A stretch of DNA of 64,000 nt, taken from Alviniconcha marisindica (Eukaryota; Mollusca; Gastropoda; Provannidae). Of the stretch, positions 35,700 to 47,430 are shown piece by piece. A program made the translations under genes and the position numbers. The stretch lies in NCBI GenBank assembly GCA_018857735.1, contig JABMCL010003002.1, positions 135,001 to 199,000 of the forward strand, read 5' to 3'. The notes beneath the pieces were generated by a model. The model was not told the origin of the DNA and searched no databases. It saw only the letters and a list, made by a program, of their open reading frames with translations. Positions within the stretch are counted from its first letter, which is position 1. Every line of letters starts with the position of its first letter.

Positions 35700-37650
35700 T
35701 GCTGAAAATCAAACTATTTCATATCATACTGTTATAAGTACAACAAACTTTTGGTGACCTCAATCCCCCCCCCACCCAGTGACATTTGAGCTTAGATAAG
35801 AATCAAATCAGAATTATTATTTTTTAGAACTTGCAGTAACAAAAAAATATTTTATTAATTATTCCAAGTTTATTAATACTGAAAGTTAATACTAAGCTTT
35901 AACCAGATTCCACAAGTGTTTGATTAAAGGCTTTGTGGGGTTCATGATCAAAAGATCATCACAGAAAACAAAACAAAAAAATTGCTGCCTCAGATTAGTC
36001 TGCAATTTTTAAAAATGAACCAGTAATGGCTGGTCATCCAAAGGTTAACTCCCTTGGATCTCCAGCCTCAAGGCACCAGCTAATAATCTCTGATCATGCG
36101 TGGTTTTCTTTTCAAAGTTTGGCCTCACAAGGAACTTTGTTCTTTTTTTAGGCCTGTCAACAGGATGGTTATATCATGGCTAGCTGGCCTCACAAAAACT
36201 CTGAAAATAATATTAAAATTCAGCAGCTGCAAGATACACAGGGGTTTTCCCACACTCTGAGCATCGCTTTCCGGCACCTTCTCCAAACTCTGCCAGATTT
36301 AGTTACACCACTGAAGGGGCACTCTTTATCTCCGCGCAGCTGTCCAGCGACGCGGTCAGCGCCCTACGAGAGGTTCAGGTACTAATATGACTGTAGAAGC
36401 AACCTAGCGCCAAAGCACGCATGTAAACATGAGACGCATCCACCCTAGGTTAAAAAAAGAAGAAGAGTTCTGTCTTGATTCAAACGACTGTGGATTTGTT
36501 TGTGCTAGTGTAAACTTTGTTGGCGGCTATAAATGACATGCCTTGTTTTATCTGAGTTGTTTGTAACAAACTTACTACTGTTTGAGCACCAACAAAAAAC
36601 TGCTCGTTAGCTGACAGTTTTCAGGAAACTATGACATAACTAAATACGGCAGTGATTGAAGGAAGGCTGTCGTAAACTGGTGCTTGGAGTTTGGGGTCTT
36701 CACTTCTTTTGACACACTGTACGGAAGTAAAAAGAGGGAAACATCTTGTGGAAACTCCAGCCAAGGATGGTTCCCACACTCTTTAACACAAAGTCATGGG
36801 CTGCATGACATGAACATGCATTTTCTCTTGCACTGGGCCATCATCACAACTGAATATTAACGTGTGACGTACCAGAAAAATTTAACTATGAACATCCCAG
36901 ATAAAAATGTGACAGTGATTATATAGGCATATCAACACACACACACACAAAAAGGAAGATCTTTTTACAAACATGGTTACTTTTCTTGTCTTAGCACCAT
37001 CAGTGTTTAAATATTAACAGAACAAACAGTAATATTGTCTTGAGATTCAGCAGTGCATTAAAATGAAATTCAGATGTGAAACACATCACTGTCAAAAGTG
37101 TCAATGTTATTATGAAATATTGGAGCACTCTGAACTGTGACTACAAGGAGGAACACACCCTTGAAAATGAGACAGAGAGAAAAATATGGTACACGAAAGA
37201 TGAGGACGGAGGATAGTGTTGAACAACATATTCAGATATAAAGCTGTTCCATGTAGTTACTGTTGAATTGACACACACAAAACAAAAGACTTTGATTACC
37301 AGGCTTACACACCCAGTAAATGTAACTTTTCTTCAATTGCGTTTGTGTTATTTTCAGTAACATTAAAAATAAAATTCCTGCTCAGAAACGCATGTATGCA
37401 ACACTATTCACCATACAACCACAAATAATCTTTGGTTATTATTTGGTGAACAGTGTCTCATAATGAAACATTAGCCCATTTTGTAAATTCGACAACAATA
37501 AGACCCACACAAATTTCAAAAGCGGCATGGAACATGATGAATTTGAGAAAGTATAAACACAATCAAAAGTTCATAAAAACTGCTGTGCTCACTCATAACT
37601 TTCATTCACACAAACGAGCTGGTGTATTGTTACCAAGTCAAAGGGCCACC
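35700..37650. other. Intergenic, no gene recognised
   Basis: AT-rich unique sequence. A segment at 36245-36285 (CTGAGCATCGCTTTCCGGCA) and one at 36660-36695 match pieces of 50265-50340, so a dispersed repeat is present. No domain or RNA gene is recognised. Confidence 0.45.
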
Positions 37651-37654
37651 ACCT

Positions 37655-38190
37655 GACCACGGGTATTCACTATTAAGCAAGTCACTGAGCACACAAACAA
37701 CATCTACATCCTTGCACACCAATGTCACAAAAGACAGACAACACCGTCTACACCCTTGCACATGAACGTCACAAACGACAGACACCATCATACACCCTTG
37801 CATGCCAATGTTACAAAAGACAGACACCCATCTACACCCTTGCACATAGTTCAGGAGCTGTGTGAGAGTCAAGTTGGCCGCCCTGGGCTGTCCGTCCTAA
37901 AGAGCCTTCTGGTTTTCGTGGATGTAAAGTTATATTGAACCATGCTTCGGCATTGGTCTCAGCTTGTCCCTAATAATGTCAACTGACATCCGAGGACATT
38001 AAGCAACACTACCTACCTACACCCTCGCATGCCAATGTCACAAAAGACAGACACCATCTACACCCTCGCACGCCAATGTCACAAAAGACGGACACCGTCT
38101 ACACCCTCACATGCCAATGTCACAAAAGATGGACACCATCTACACCCTTGCAGGCCAACGTCACAAAAGACAGACAACCTTATTAAGTAC
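37655..38190. repeat. 37-39 bp minisatellite interrupted by a SINE-A insertion
   Basis: Units containing CACCCTTGCACGCCAATGTC and ACAAAAGACAGACACCATCT run over 37670-37845 and resume at 38020-38185. SINE-A (37846-38012) lies exactly between, so it inserted into a pre-existing array. Confidence 0.92.
37846..38012 (+). mobile_element. SINE-like element A, full-length copy nested in a minisatellite
   Basis: It runs from CATAGTTCAGGAGCTGTGTG to GAGGACATTAAGCAACACT, then a short CTAC tail. It is highly similar to 4676-4842. Confidence 0.85.
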
Positions 38191-38357
38191 AACAGAGGAT
38201 TGATGGAAAGTACCAGATGTAGATTTTCATTCCGCACTCCCAAACTTGTGCCAGGTATTTAAAAACAAAAATTAAAGTATTTATAATTATACAGGTCAGG
38301 GCAGAATCTTGTTCAGAGAGACTATTCTAAGCATGTACATGCACACGCAGGCACCTC

Positions 38358-38832
38358 TATTGGGCGATTCAGGTGGGGTCGTTAACTCCCTTGACGTTTG
38401 CCCGTCATCGCTTAAGTCCCTTGGCTGTTTTCACTTCCGGTGCGTACTTTCTTCACAATGGAAGGTGGTGACAGTGAATTTGCGAATTTTACACTGCCAA
38501 CTTTAAAGGCATTTTTGGAGGCCCGTAGTCAGAATGTGTCCGGCAATAAGCAATAACTTGTTGCTCGTGATCTTCTGGTCAGCCAAAAAATGACGCAGAC
38601 ACTTTTTTTCCACCCTCCATCCCCTTTCCATGGTATTTTTTGCAACTGCAACAGTATTGGCATTTGTACTGCTTCGCGATTCTAGGTTCAACTTTCACTG
38701 TTATACACAGCCCGAAGCAACGCCTACTCAAAAATCAGCCTGGAAGTGCGCTGCAACCTCTCACGACTTCTTGTGCGAAAGATAACAAAGCGCATTCACT
38801 CTAGCAAACCAGCTTCACTGAATCGCCCAATA
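38358..38832. mobile_element. 471-bp terminal-inverted-repeat element with TA target duplication
   Basis: The left end TTGGGCGATTCAG (38360-38372) and the right end CTGAATCGCCCAA (38818-38830) are perfect 13-bp inverted repeats, each flanked by TA. The interior carries a plus-strand start codon and a SAP-like frame. The TIRs and TA duplication indicate a cut-and-paste DNA transposon derivative, too short to encode a transposase. The family is not certain. Confidence 0.75.
38458..38595 (+). pseudogene. Broken SAP-domain-like reading frame inside the TIR element
   Basis: From ATG 38458 the frame reads MEGGDSEFANFTLPTLKAF, then LEARSQNVSGNKQ, a TAA stop at 38554-38556, then LVARDLLVSQK in the same frame. 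L..LK.FL.AR...SGNK..LVARDL is the SAP (DNA-binding helix-extension-helix) pattern. SAP-led proteins with YqaJ-type nuclease domains are common in repetitive animal gene families and some DNA transposons. Only the N-terminus is present. ACTTCCGGT about 20 bp upstream resembles an ETS-type promoter site. Confidence 0.6.
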
Positions 38833-39284
38833 CACATGAGTATACTGACATCCGCAGTATGTACAATATACACAATTTACAGCCAATTCCCCACAGACAA
38901 CACCCATGGACTTAAGGCAGTGGAGATTGTGATAGTGAAATAACCACATACAAATCAATGGTATATAAACAAAAATAAAAAACAGTAATGGCATGAATGA
39001 ACAGTCAGTGGTATGGGCAGTAAAACTGATTGTGCAAGTGTAGGCAGCAGGTTATTATTTGTACAGGCTGTAATTATAAGTAAGTGACTGTATACATGAG
39101 TGCATATTATATATTACAGTAGCAGTAAGATTATATACAGGTGGTAATTAAGTGACAGTGTGTTTGTCATTTATATGTGAGGGTAGGCAGTAAGTTATTT
39201 GTACAGGTAATAATTAACTGACTGTGTGTGTATGAACATGTTGTGTGTGTGTGTGTGTATGAGTGTATAGCGAGTGTATTGTCA

Positions 39285-42200
39285 CTATTTGTAGGGACAA
39301 TAGTTGAGAGTGTGTGCACTGTCCCCGCTTATGCCACAATTGGGACAGGTGTATGCTCGAAGCACAGGGCAGATCACTCTCCCCCAGCAGTCCTTCAGCT
39401 TGTGTGTGGTGTAGAACTCTGGCGTTTCCCCGTTCCTCTTACAGAAAGGACACATCACTGCTGCTGCTCCTTTGGCGGCAGGCTTGAAGCGGGGTTTGGC
39501 CAGTGGAGCCAGTGGGGACTGACGGAGGTGGGACTCCACCTGCACTGCGTTGCTGATGCATACACCCATAACTGAAAAAGAGAAGGGACTTTTGTATTGA
39601 TTGCTTGTTGGAAATGGAAGCAGGGAGTGAATCTGCATGCACTGTGTTCACCAGTGCCATCTGGTTTGTACAGCTGCAAGCTGTAGGTGTACAAACCAGA
39701 TGGCATTTCTGTACATATGGATTGCCACTGTCAGAGTAGTCACTGCTTCCATGTAACTGTAACTGCATTCACTGCTTACTTGTGACAATAACAATAATAA
39801 TAATGAATACTTAAAGAGTGCCTATCCCACACGGTCCCTAAACGCTCACACGTTCTTTACAACTACATATTGTCAAAATTTAACACACACAACATGAACA
39901 AAAACAGCAGAAGTTGTATTAATACTATACATGTACTGATCTACCAATCATTGTTATTAATATTATACAATTAACAATACATGTACTGATCTAACAGTCA
40001 TAACTAACCAACAATGGTACCTTGCCACACTGTCTCGAATCATAGTCCTTTCCTCTCATTCAATGTTCATGCTTATGTGTGACTATTCACTGCAATTCCT
40101 TCAAATCACGGCTTTTCTTTTCCAACAATGCACTACAACTGTTTTTTGTTTTTGTTTTGTTCTGTTTTCTGTCGTTGTGATCCTCAAGTCCAGTGCATCA
40201 TTTTACTTTTTAGAACAAAACGTGTAAAACTAAATGTCAGCGCTTCTTTTCCTGATCTAATCCCAGGTTACTATTAAAAAGTATGATGTAGGTCAAGATT
40301 CCAGAAGTGGGTAAAGTGACCTGCACAGTGAAATCATGGCTCTACACAGAACAGAACTGGGGAGAGAAAAAACAAACAAAAAAACATAAAGTGGGATCAC
40401 ACATCAACTTGGATCAAAAACTTAACGTACACACATAAGCCATGTGCGGTTCATTTTTTTCTGAGCTTTTTCTCTCTTGAAATATTCGTCAAGCCGAATT
40501 TTAGGTTTCAGAGTTGTTTAAAAAAAATCCCCTTTCCAGCTTTCATGTAGTAAAGCTGAACAGAGGCAATCAGGCAGCAGTGCTCAAGTTAACAAATCAG
40601 CAGAGGAGTGAGTCAGAGGAGCACTCAGACACAACACCTACTGGGTCTGTGGCCTCTTCTCCGGCAGTTGCTCTTTGGCGCCGACAGTCCAACAGGTACA
40701 GAGGGCTGATCAATGGCATTCGCCAGCCATCGCACATTCCGCTCCAGGTTACCTCTGAAAACAAAGGGAGGTGTTGATATTTTTTATGCTTTGTATATTG
40801 ATGAATAATAAAGATTTGATTTGATATTAAAAACTAACAGTGTGTGTTCATACCACTGTGTGCCTGCTGTGTAACAAAGTACTGTCATTAGTGTCAAGCA
40901 TTAGCAGTAACGGTGCACCTGCATGCCAGTATTGATCACATTCATACAGCTTCAAAATTCACATTTTTTCAAAAGACCACTTTCCCAGGGCAAGTTCCTG
41001 GTCAGTTAGTTACACACACACAATTTGTCCGAGTTAAATTTGTCTGAGTTCAAGTTAAACAAATGTTGTATTTTCCTTTTATCGTCCATTGTTTGGCCTC
41101 CCAACCCCAGTATTTGTCCAAATCCCCTTCTGTAGATTATCTGTCAACCGTTACCTTGAAATTTCGAAACTTCCCTACCTTGGCAAAAAAAATCAAAAAA
41201 ATCCACTTGTCCCAAACTTTCCTGTCTTTTCTTTCCAGTTTTAAAGACAATTATAGTAAACACAACCTGCAAGTTAAGGTTGATGCTAGGCCTAATGAAC
41301 ACTGGCAGTAATTTTGAAGACAGCAATCCTTACTTTTCTCACATCAACATCAAATACAGCTGCAAACACGGACAGTTACACACTTCACAAACCCCAGACA
41401 GCATGAGCCATACAAATAAATGACTGGAGAAAAAGAAAAAAAATAGTAATGAAACTTGCAAAAATGAAGGACCTCTAGTTTCTACAAAGCATCACTCTCA
41501 TTGGTGTAAATCATGTTGATGAGGACAGGGAATGGAGATAGATAAACACAATGTTGGCCAGTATCACTATCAGCACACAGCTCAGGAGCTGTGTGAAAGC
41601 CCATCCTGGGCTCCGTGTCCCTAATAGTCCTTACTGTCTTGAGGATGTAAAACAACACTGAACTATCTCAGAGCTCAGGAGCTGTGTGAAAGTCAAGGTG
41701 GGCATCCTGGGCTCTGTGTCCCTAATAGTCCTTATGGTTTTGTGGATGTAAAGTAACATTCAGCTTGCTGTCAATTCAGAACTGTGGGAGCTGTGTGGAA
41801 GTCAAGGTGGCCGTCTTGGGCTTGTGTCCCAAATAGTCCCTACCATCTCTGCGGACATAAAGCAACTCTGAATTCGCATACACACAGAGCTCTGGAGCTG
41901 TGTGAAACTCGAGGTGGCCATCCTGGGATCCCTGTCCCTATGGACATAAAGCAACATTGAGCTGGCATACACACTTAGCTCAGGAGCTGTGTGAAAGTCG
42001 AGGTAGCAATCCCAGGCTCTCTGTCCCTAATAGTCCTTAGTCTCTGTGGACGTAAAGTAACAGTTCTTCTTCTCGATCGTTGCTACCCTGAGAGTCCAGT
42101 CTTGCAAGGTGAATGTAGCTGTCTTCTCCAGTTCCTCCTCGCTGCCTAGAGTTTGGTAACTTTATTAGTAAAGTTTTTTAGTTTTTTATTTAGTATTTAT

Positions 42201-44651
42201 TAAAGTTTATTTAGTAAAGCAACAGTGAACTTAAAAAGCATCAGCAAAAGGGTGAGGGCTTGTCAGGACTGCAGCCCTTCACCTCCAGCAGACCTGCAAA
42301 AGGACAGAGCAAGAACTGACCTGTGACAGAGGGCCAGACTGCCCATGGCCTCCTCTAGTGGACACAATCTGTCCCCTGCACTTGTGTGGCTGTCTCTTTC
42401 CAGGTGGAACTGCAAAACAATCATTATAAAGTCAATACAAAACTGCAACAAAATGCCTGCATCACCCGCTGGGTTTCTACAGTCTTTGAAGCTGGGGGGG
42501 GGGGGGGGGGGGGGGACATTACTGACCTAAAAAGGAAGGATTTTAAGCAAAAACAGACCGTTTTAGTTTGACAGGCAAATACCTGTTGTTGCAAGATGAA
42601 TTTAATAAATTATGCTTGTGACTGTGAGCATTACTATAATCTTCGCTTGTTTTAGTTGGACAGGCAAATACCTGTTGTTGTAAGATGAATTTAATAAATT
42701 ATGCTTGTGAGCATTACTATAATCTTCGCTTGTTTAATGCTCATGCCATGACTTTGATTTGCCATATTTTCATGAATGTAAACAAGCTTTGCTGAAACCA
42801 ATTTTGGGCAACCAAAAAATGGTGCTGGGCAAGTGGTTTTTTCTTCTATTTGCCCTACAGGGCAGGTAGGAAATAAATTAATATCAAGTCCCAAAAGATC
42901 ATTTTACGTCATTCTGTGAAAAGGAAGAAAACCAAAGGAAAGGTCTTTGAAACAAAGAGAGTTTGCAAATTCAGCTTCTTCCGCCAAACTAACATGCCTT
43001 TGACTTTACAACTGACTTCGAGAATAACTGGCAAGAGAGCTTCATACTTTAGAGTGATGTTACTACATGTCAAACACAGACACAGAATAGTATTATTCTA
43101 TGTCTGTGACATAAAATCATAGCCAGTTAGATGGCTTCATACTTTAAGAGTGATATTAATTATTATTGCATGTAAAATCACAACCATGAAATGGAAGTAT
43201 TTGACATATGATGTGATGTGAACTAAGGTGAGTATCAATTTTGATCTGTGAACTTTGAATGGTCTTGAAAGTTTCTGAAAAGCTGGTTTTGGTATGAAAA
43301 GTTTGTGGGCACTTTATGAAATGAATTTTGATGGGAGAGAAAGATGAATGAAGCTTTACTTAATTAGGACCTGCAAGATTATTTTTTTAAACTTAATCAA
43401 CAACAAAAATTGAAAAATAAGGAAAGTATGATTTGTTAAAACTTAAATGCAATGAGAGAACTGATCCTATCACAGAAAAGGCAGAAATGGATGACAGTTT
43501 TACCCCATCTGTCTCTCTGACCTGAACAAAAATGGACAAGAATATAATGAAATGAGTGCTCAACTGTATAATGTTCATGACAAGAACTTTTTGCAGTGGA
43601 AATTGACTGGAACACACACACATCCTTGTAAAGACAATATTGAACTCTTTTGCTTGTTTTTTTTTTATATATATTATAATTTACATGTAAAAATAATGTG
43701 TACATAATCTCCCTTTTATTTATTTAACAATATAATGTTGATAAAACCACAATAGCAACAATGGAAATGTGCAGTTAAAACACCCCCTGGGCTCCCCCCA
43801 CGAACAAACACTAAAATCAAAGACTGAAAGAATGATCCAACTCGGGTAGTCTAGTGAATGATATATCTCTAATTTTTCTTCTTCTTCTTTTTTTTCTTCT
43901 TTTTTTATTTTCATTTTTTCTGTTAATTATATTATTTTTTCTGTTTGTTGTTTTTCTGTTTTTCTTTTTCCATATTTTTTGTATCTATGATTTGCATGCC
44001 TGCTTTAAAAAATATATACATAGTTTTTGTGTTTGTTTGTTGTTGGTTTCTGTTTTGCTTTGTTTTGTTTGTTTCTTCTTCACAACACTGAACAGCGTTC
44101 AATCCCTCTCAGATTTTCAGGAAATAACTAATATACTGGTGGTAAAAAGAAAGCGATGCCGTAAGAAACAATAAATTTCAAAATGAAGAAAAAATCTCTT
44201 GTGAATCGACTGCAGTCAACTATAACCATTTTGAAGAAGAAGAAGAAGAAGAAGGAAAAAAGAAGAAAAAGAAAAAAACGAAAGCCCACCCGGAACTTAC
44301 CCGCTCATACCCAACTGGTCGTTGCGTCCACGAAGTTGGCGACGTTTTCTCCGGCGAGGAGTCAGCTGACGATTCCGCTGAAGACGACGACGACGGCGAC
44401 GAGTCGAGCGATGGGGACGCGGTGGCTAGAAGCGCGTGCTGCCAGTGGTCAGTGGGCAGCGTTGCTGAGTGAGGACGGCGACAGGAAGCCGGTCGCCAAG
44501 AGGAACCATCCAACACTGCCGCAGGGGACCAGTCGGGTTTCCAGCGCCTCGTGTCCCGTTCACCGCCGTTGTGCTGGCTTCTACCGGTGGACATGGAGAT
44601 GGTGCGGCCATCCCTTCTTAGTAGTGGAGACTCCCACATCGAAACGGACAT
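39285..44651 (-). CDS. nanos: Nanos-type CCHC zinc-finger RNA-binding protein
   Basis: Four minus-strand exons: 44651-44301, 42409-42321, 40754-40642 and 39571-39285. Phases 0, 2 and 1 match and give 279 residues. The C-terminus has the two nanos CCHC fingers: C-x2-C-x12-H-x10-C from CPFC (about residue 225) and C-x2-C-x7-H-x4-C in CPNCGISGDSAHTLNYC. The tail is only PYK. Nanos proteins act with Pumilio to repress translation of target mRNAs in germ cells and early embryos. Exon 1 is serine-rich (SPSLDSSPSSSSSAESSADS), with an in-frame TGA five codons before the ATG and a consensus GTAAGT donor. Exon 4 identity is secure. Exons 2 and 3 rest on strong acceptors (TGTTTTGCAG, TTTGTTTTCAG) and phase agreement. 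Exon 3 could also end at a weaker donor, but only CCCA|GTAGGT keeps the zinc-finger frame. Confidence 0.85.
39655..39705. other. Perfect 18-bp inverted repeat with 15-nt loop in nanos intron 3
   Basis: TGCCATCTGGTTTGTACA (39655-39672) is exactly complementary to 39688-39705. The loop is GCTGCAAGCTGTAGG. It lies 84-134 nt upstream of the zinc-finger exon on the transcribed strand. Confidence 0.95.
39780..39850 (-). mobile_element. SINE 3' tail with ATT repeats
   Basis: On the minus strand, GATAGGCACTCTTTAAGTAT followed by TCATTATTATTATTG resembles the common SINE end that stops in TAT/ATT repeats. Confidence 0.5.
40795..40830 (+). mobile_element. Possible retroposon tail
   Basis: AATAATAAAGATTTGATTTG followed by ATAT: a short tandem tail like that of non-LTR elements, in nanos intron 2. 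Confidence 0.35.
41575..42060 (+). repeat. Five tandem partial copies of SINE-like element A in nanos intron 2
   Basis: The unit of about 95-110 bp runs from CAGGAGCTGTGTGAAAGTC through CCTAATAGTCCTTATGG to GTGGATGTAAAGTAACATT, and repeats at about 41580, 41673, 41776, 41890 and 41978. Only the 5' half of element A is amplified. Confidence 0.82.
42562..42735. repeat. Nearly perfect tandem duplication (about 92-98 bp)
   Basis: GACAGGCAAATACCTGTTGTTG through AAGATGAATTTAATAAATTA and AATCTTCGCTTGTTT occurs twice in a row; the first copy has 6-8 extra bases. It lies in nanos intron 1. Confidence 0.92.
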
Positions 44652-44659
44652 ATTCACTG

Positions 44660-45369
44660 ATCAGCGTCGGCACACGATTATACTACTACAGTACAAAAGA
44701 TAAACTTGACAATAAAAATCCAACAAAAATATTAAATACTGACAGAATTCCAAAGGCTGACTGATTTGACACTAGTGACTGATTGATTCCGCCACTCACT
44801 TCCTATGCAACAAAGAAATCGGCTGAACGATTTTTGTCAAGTTTACTTCTTTTTTCTTCTATTTTTCTATTCTTGTGGATAATCGAATACACTCAAAGTC
44901 TGGTCACAACAAATATTAATGTTAAAACTTTTACACTGAATACAGGCTGTCAACACCATGGACACTTCGTAGCGGGTTCGCTCTCTGCGACAGCTTTCGT
45001 TGTTTGTTTTTTCCTCACTTCGTAGCGGGCTCGCTCTCTGCGACAGCTTTCGTAGTTTGTTTTTTCCTGGGTCCTGAAAGTGTTAAACAGTTTAAGCTCC
45101 TCCCCTTCGTCGCTTCACAACCTCCCATCATCGAACTCGAGACTGGTGGCTTGGTCCGAAAGGGGTGAACAGTGTCAGACTCCCCTCGTCCACCGCCTCG
45201 TTTCGCGTTGACGAGTAGGCTGACACCCCTTCTGCAAAAATTACACGACCCGTCTTTGAAGTCTTCAGCCCTCGTCCAGTGTCCTCGTCACAGCTGGGGG
45301 TGGCAGAGTGGTCGGGATTTTTTTTAACTCGCTCGCATTCAAAACTATTGATCTAAATTGACTGCTGTG

Positions 45370-45403
<34 letters not shown>

Positions 45404-45420
45404 TTTGAACTGCTTGTAAT
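44660..45420. other. Region upstream of nanos, with a 49-bp duplication
   Basis: CACTTCGTAGCGGG.TCGCTC / TCTGCGACAGCTTTCGT..TTTG is tandemly duplicated at 44966-45066. A (GT)n tract is at 45375-45402. It may hold the nanos promoter; no motif is decisive. Confidence 0.45.
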
Positions 45421-45424
45421 CATT

Positions 45425-45750
45425 GTAAGTAAACATGGTGCTTAACGTCCACAGAAACCGCAAGGCTTATTAGGGACGGGGAAAAGGGGGAGGGGAGGGG
45501 TATGGAGATGGGGGTAGAGGGAGATTATATATATACCTATCGCTACACTGTCACCACCAGAATGATTCCTGCATTAAGATGGGCAGCGATGAGAGCCATT
45601 TTAATGTTTCAGTAGGAAGTGATGGACAAAGTCACAAGACAGTCCACAAACCACAACCTTTTTGAAGAGAAAGGAGAGCCGAAACGGTTTCGAACCGACC
45701 TCCGCTTACCAACCTAACGCCTTACTGCTAGGCCAAACCGGCTCACAGTA
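45425..45750 (-). mobile_element. tRNA-derived SINE B, full-length copy
   Basis: On the minus strand the head is GAGCCGGTTTGGCCTAGCAG, with A box TGGCCTAGCAGTAAGGCG and B box GGTTCGAAACC. The tail is AATAAGCCTTGCGGTTTCTG, GTGGACGTTAAGCACCATG and TTTACTTAC. A further copy is at 47428-47700. Confidence 0.8.
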
Positions 45751-46584
45751 ATCAGTGTACCTCTCTTGGAGTTTATAGTACTTCTTACGCAGTCAGGTGA
45801 GAGTTACCGTAGGCGACTCGGGTCTTTGTTATTGTGTTTGTGTGATGTCTTTCGAGCGCTAATTAACTCCCTTGTTTGTTGATTCTTTAATTATCGTCGT
45901 TTTGCGCTAGTTGTGTGTCTAAGTGAGCGTTTAATTTTGATTTCTTTTCAGCGCCGAACACTTTAAAAAAATACTTTGTATGTGTTAGAGGTTCGCGCTT
46001 TACAAATATTTCATTATTACCAGCACTAGTTATCATCTAGCGCGTTAAAAACTTTAACACTCTATTTTCTCGGACACCACAAAGGCCAGTGCGGAAGGTC
46101 CAACTACGCATAGTCGTACTGCTCACTCAGCTCACTACTGCTTACTGCTCACCCAATTTTACATGTTGTACCACCTTAGTGACGTTGACCATATTTCAAG
46201 ATCACAGTCGTGTCAAATAGTTTTAACTGAAAATATTATGCATATATCGTGTGTGATTGCTTCGTGTACATCTTAACTTTATTTTTTCACTTTCGCGTCA
46301 GTGTAATCAAGCGAAGTAGGGAAATGTTTTCTGTTTTGGCCCCCCACCCCCATCCCCCACCCCACCCCAAAAGTTAGCTTTTTGCAGAGCATTGTTTAAG
46401 CGGTTTTTGTTTTTTTAAAGTTTGCGTAACTATAACCTTGTTTGTGGTTTTTATAATTGTTTGAACCAAGTTAGGTTACCGTGGCCTTGTTCCGAGGTTA
46501 TCGGTGTGCAAACAAAATTAATAGTGTGTTTTTTTCCTTCTAAATTCTCATGCTTATATTTCACTGTTTGTTTGTGGCCGGTGT

Positions 46585-46972
46585 TTATCAGTGGGCAGCC
46601 GGTTTGTGGCCGGTGTTTATCAGTGGGTAGCCGGTTTGTGGCTGGTGTTTATCAGTGGGTAGCCGGTTTGTGGCCGGTGTTTATCTGTGGGTAGCCGGTT
46701 TGTGGCCGGTGTTTATCAGTGGGTAGCCGGTTTGTGGCCGGTGTTTATCAGTGGGTAGCCGGTTTGTGGCCGGTGTTTATCAGTGGGTAGCCGGTTTGTG
46801 GCCGGTGTTTATCCGTGGGTAGCCGGTTTGTGGCCGGTGTTTATCAGTGGGTAGCCGGTTTGTGGCCGGTGTTTATCAGTGGGTAGCCGGTTTGTGGCCG
46901 GTGTTTATTAGTGGGCAGCCGGTTTGTGGCCGGTGTTTATCAGTGGGTAGCCGGTTTGTGATTGCTCGTTAG
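46585..46972. repeat. 32-33 bp minisatellite, about 12 copies
   Basis: The unit is CGGTTTGTGGCCGGTGTTTA followed by TCAGTGGGTAGC. It is highly homogeneous and contiguous. Confidence 0.97.
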
Positions 46973-46984
46973 ACTTGTGTAACG

Positions 46985-47430
46985 CCGAGTTGTCCCTGGA
47001 GAGCTACTGGTGGGGACCGCTATCTCAGCAGGTGAGGGGCGTGGTGGGGTGGAACTACTCCGTCAGCATAAATGTAAGTAAGTAAACATTGTGCTTGACG
47101 TCCACAGAAACCATAAGGCTTATTAGGGACGGCAGTTTCTCTCCTAGTTATCTCCTCCGCTATCTCAGCAGGTGAGGGGCGTGGTGGGGTGGAACTACTC
47201 CGTCAGCATAAATGTAAGTAAGTAAACATTGTGCTTAACGTCCACAGAAACCATAAGGCTTATTAGGGACGGCAGTTTCTCTCCATAGTTATCTCCCTCC
47301 GCTATCTCAGCAGGTGAGGGGCGTGGTGGGGTGGAACTACTCCGTCAGCATAAATGTAAGTAAGTAAACATTGTGCTTAACGTCCACAGAAACCATAAGG
47401 CTTATTAGGGACGGCAGTTTCTCCCCCTAG
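46985..47430. repeat. Three tandem units of about 120 bp that include a SINE-B tail
   Basis: Each unit has GCTATCTCAGCAGGTGAGGG, GTGGAACTACTCCGTCAGCA, GTAAGTAAGTAAACATTGTG and the SINE-B end CCACAGAAACCATAAGGCTT. The array runs into the full SINE-B copy at 47428. Confidence 0.88.

Noticed and set aside
39439..39768. Other minus frames across the nanos zinc-finger exon
   Set aside because: Only the frame ending at 39285 contains the two CCHC fingers.
44183..44764. 193-residue plus-strand frame
   Set aside because: It is the antisense of nanos exon 1, which has an ATG after an in-frame stop and a consensus donor on the minus strand.
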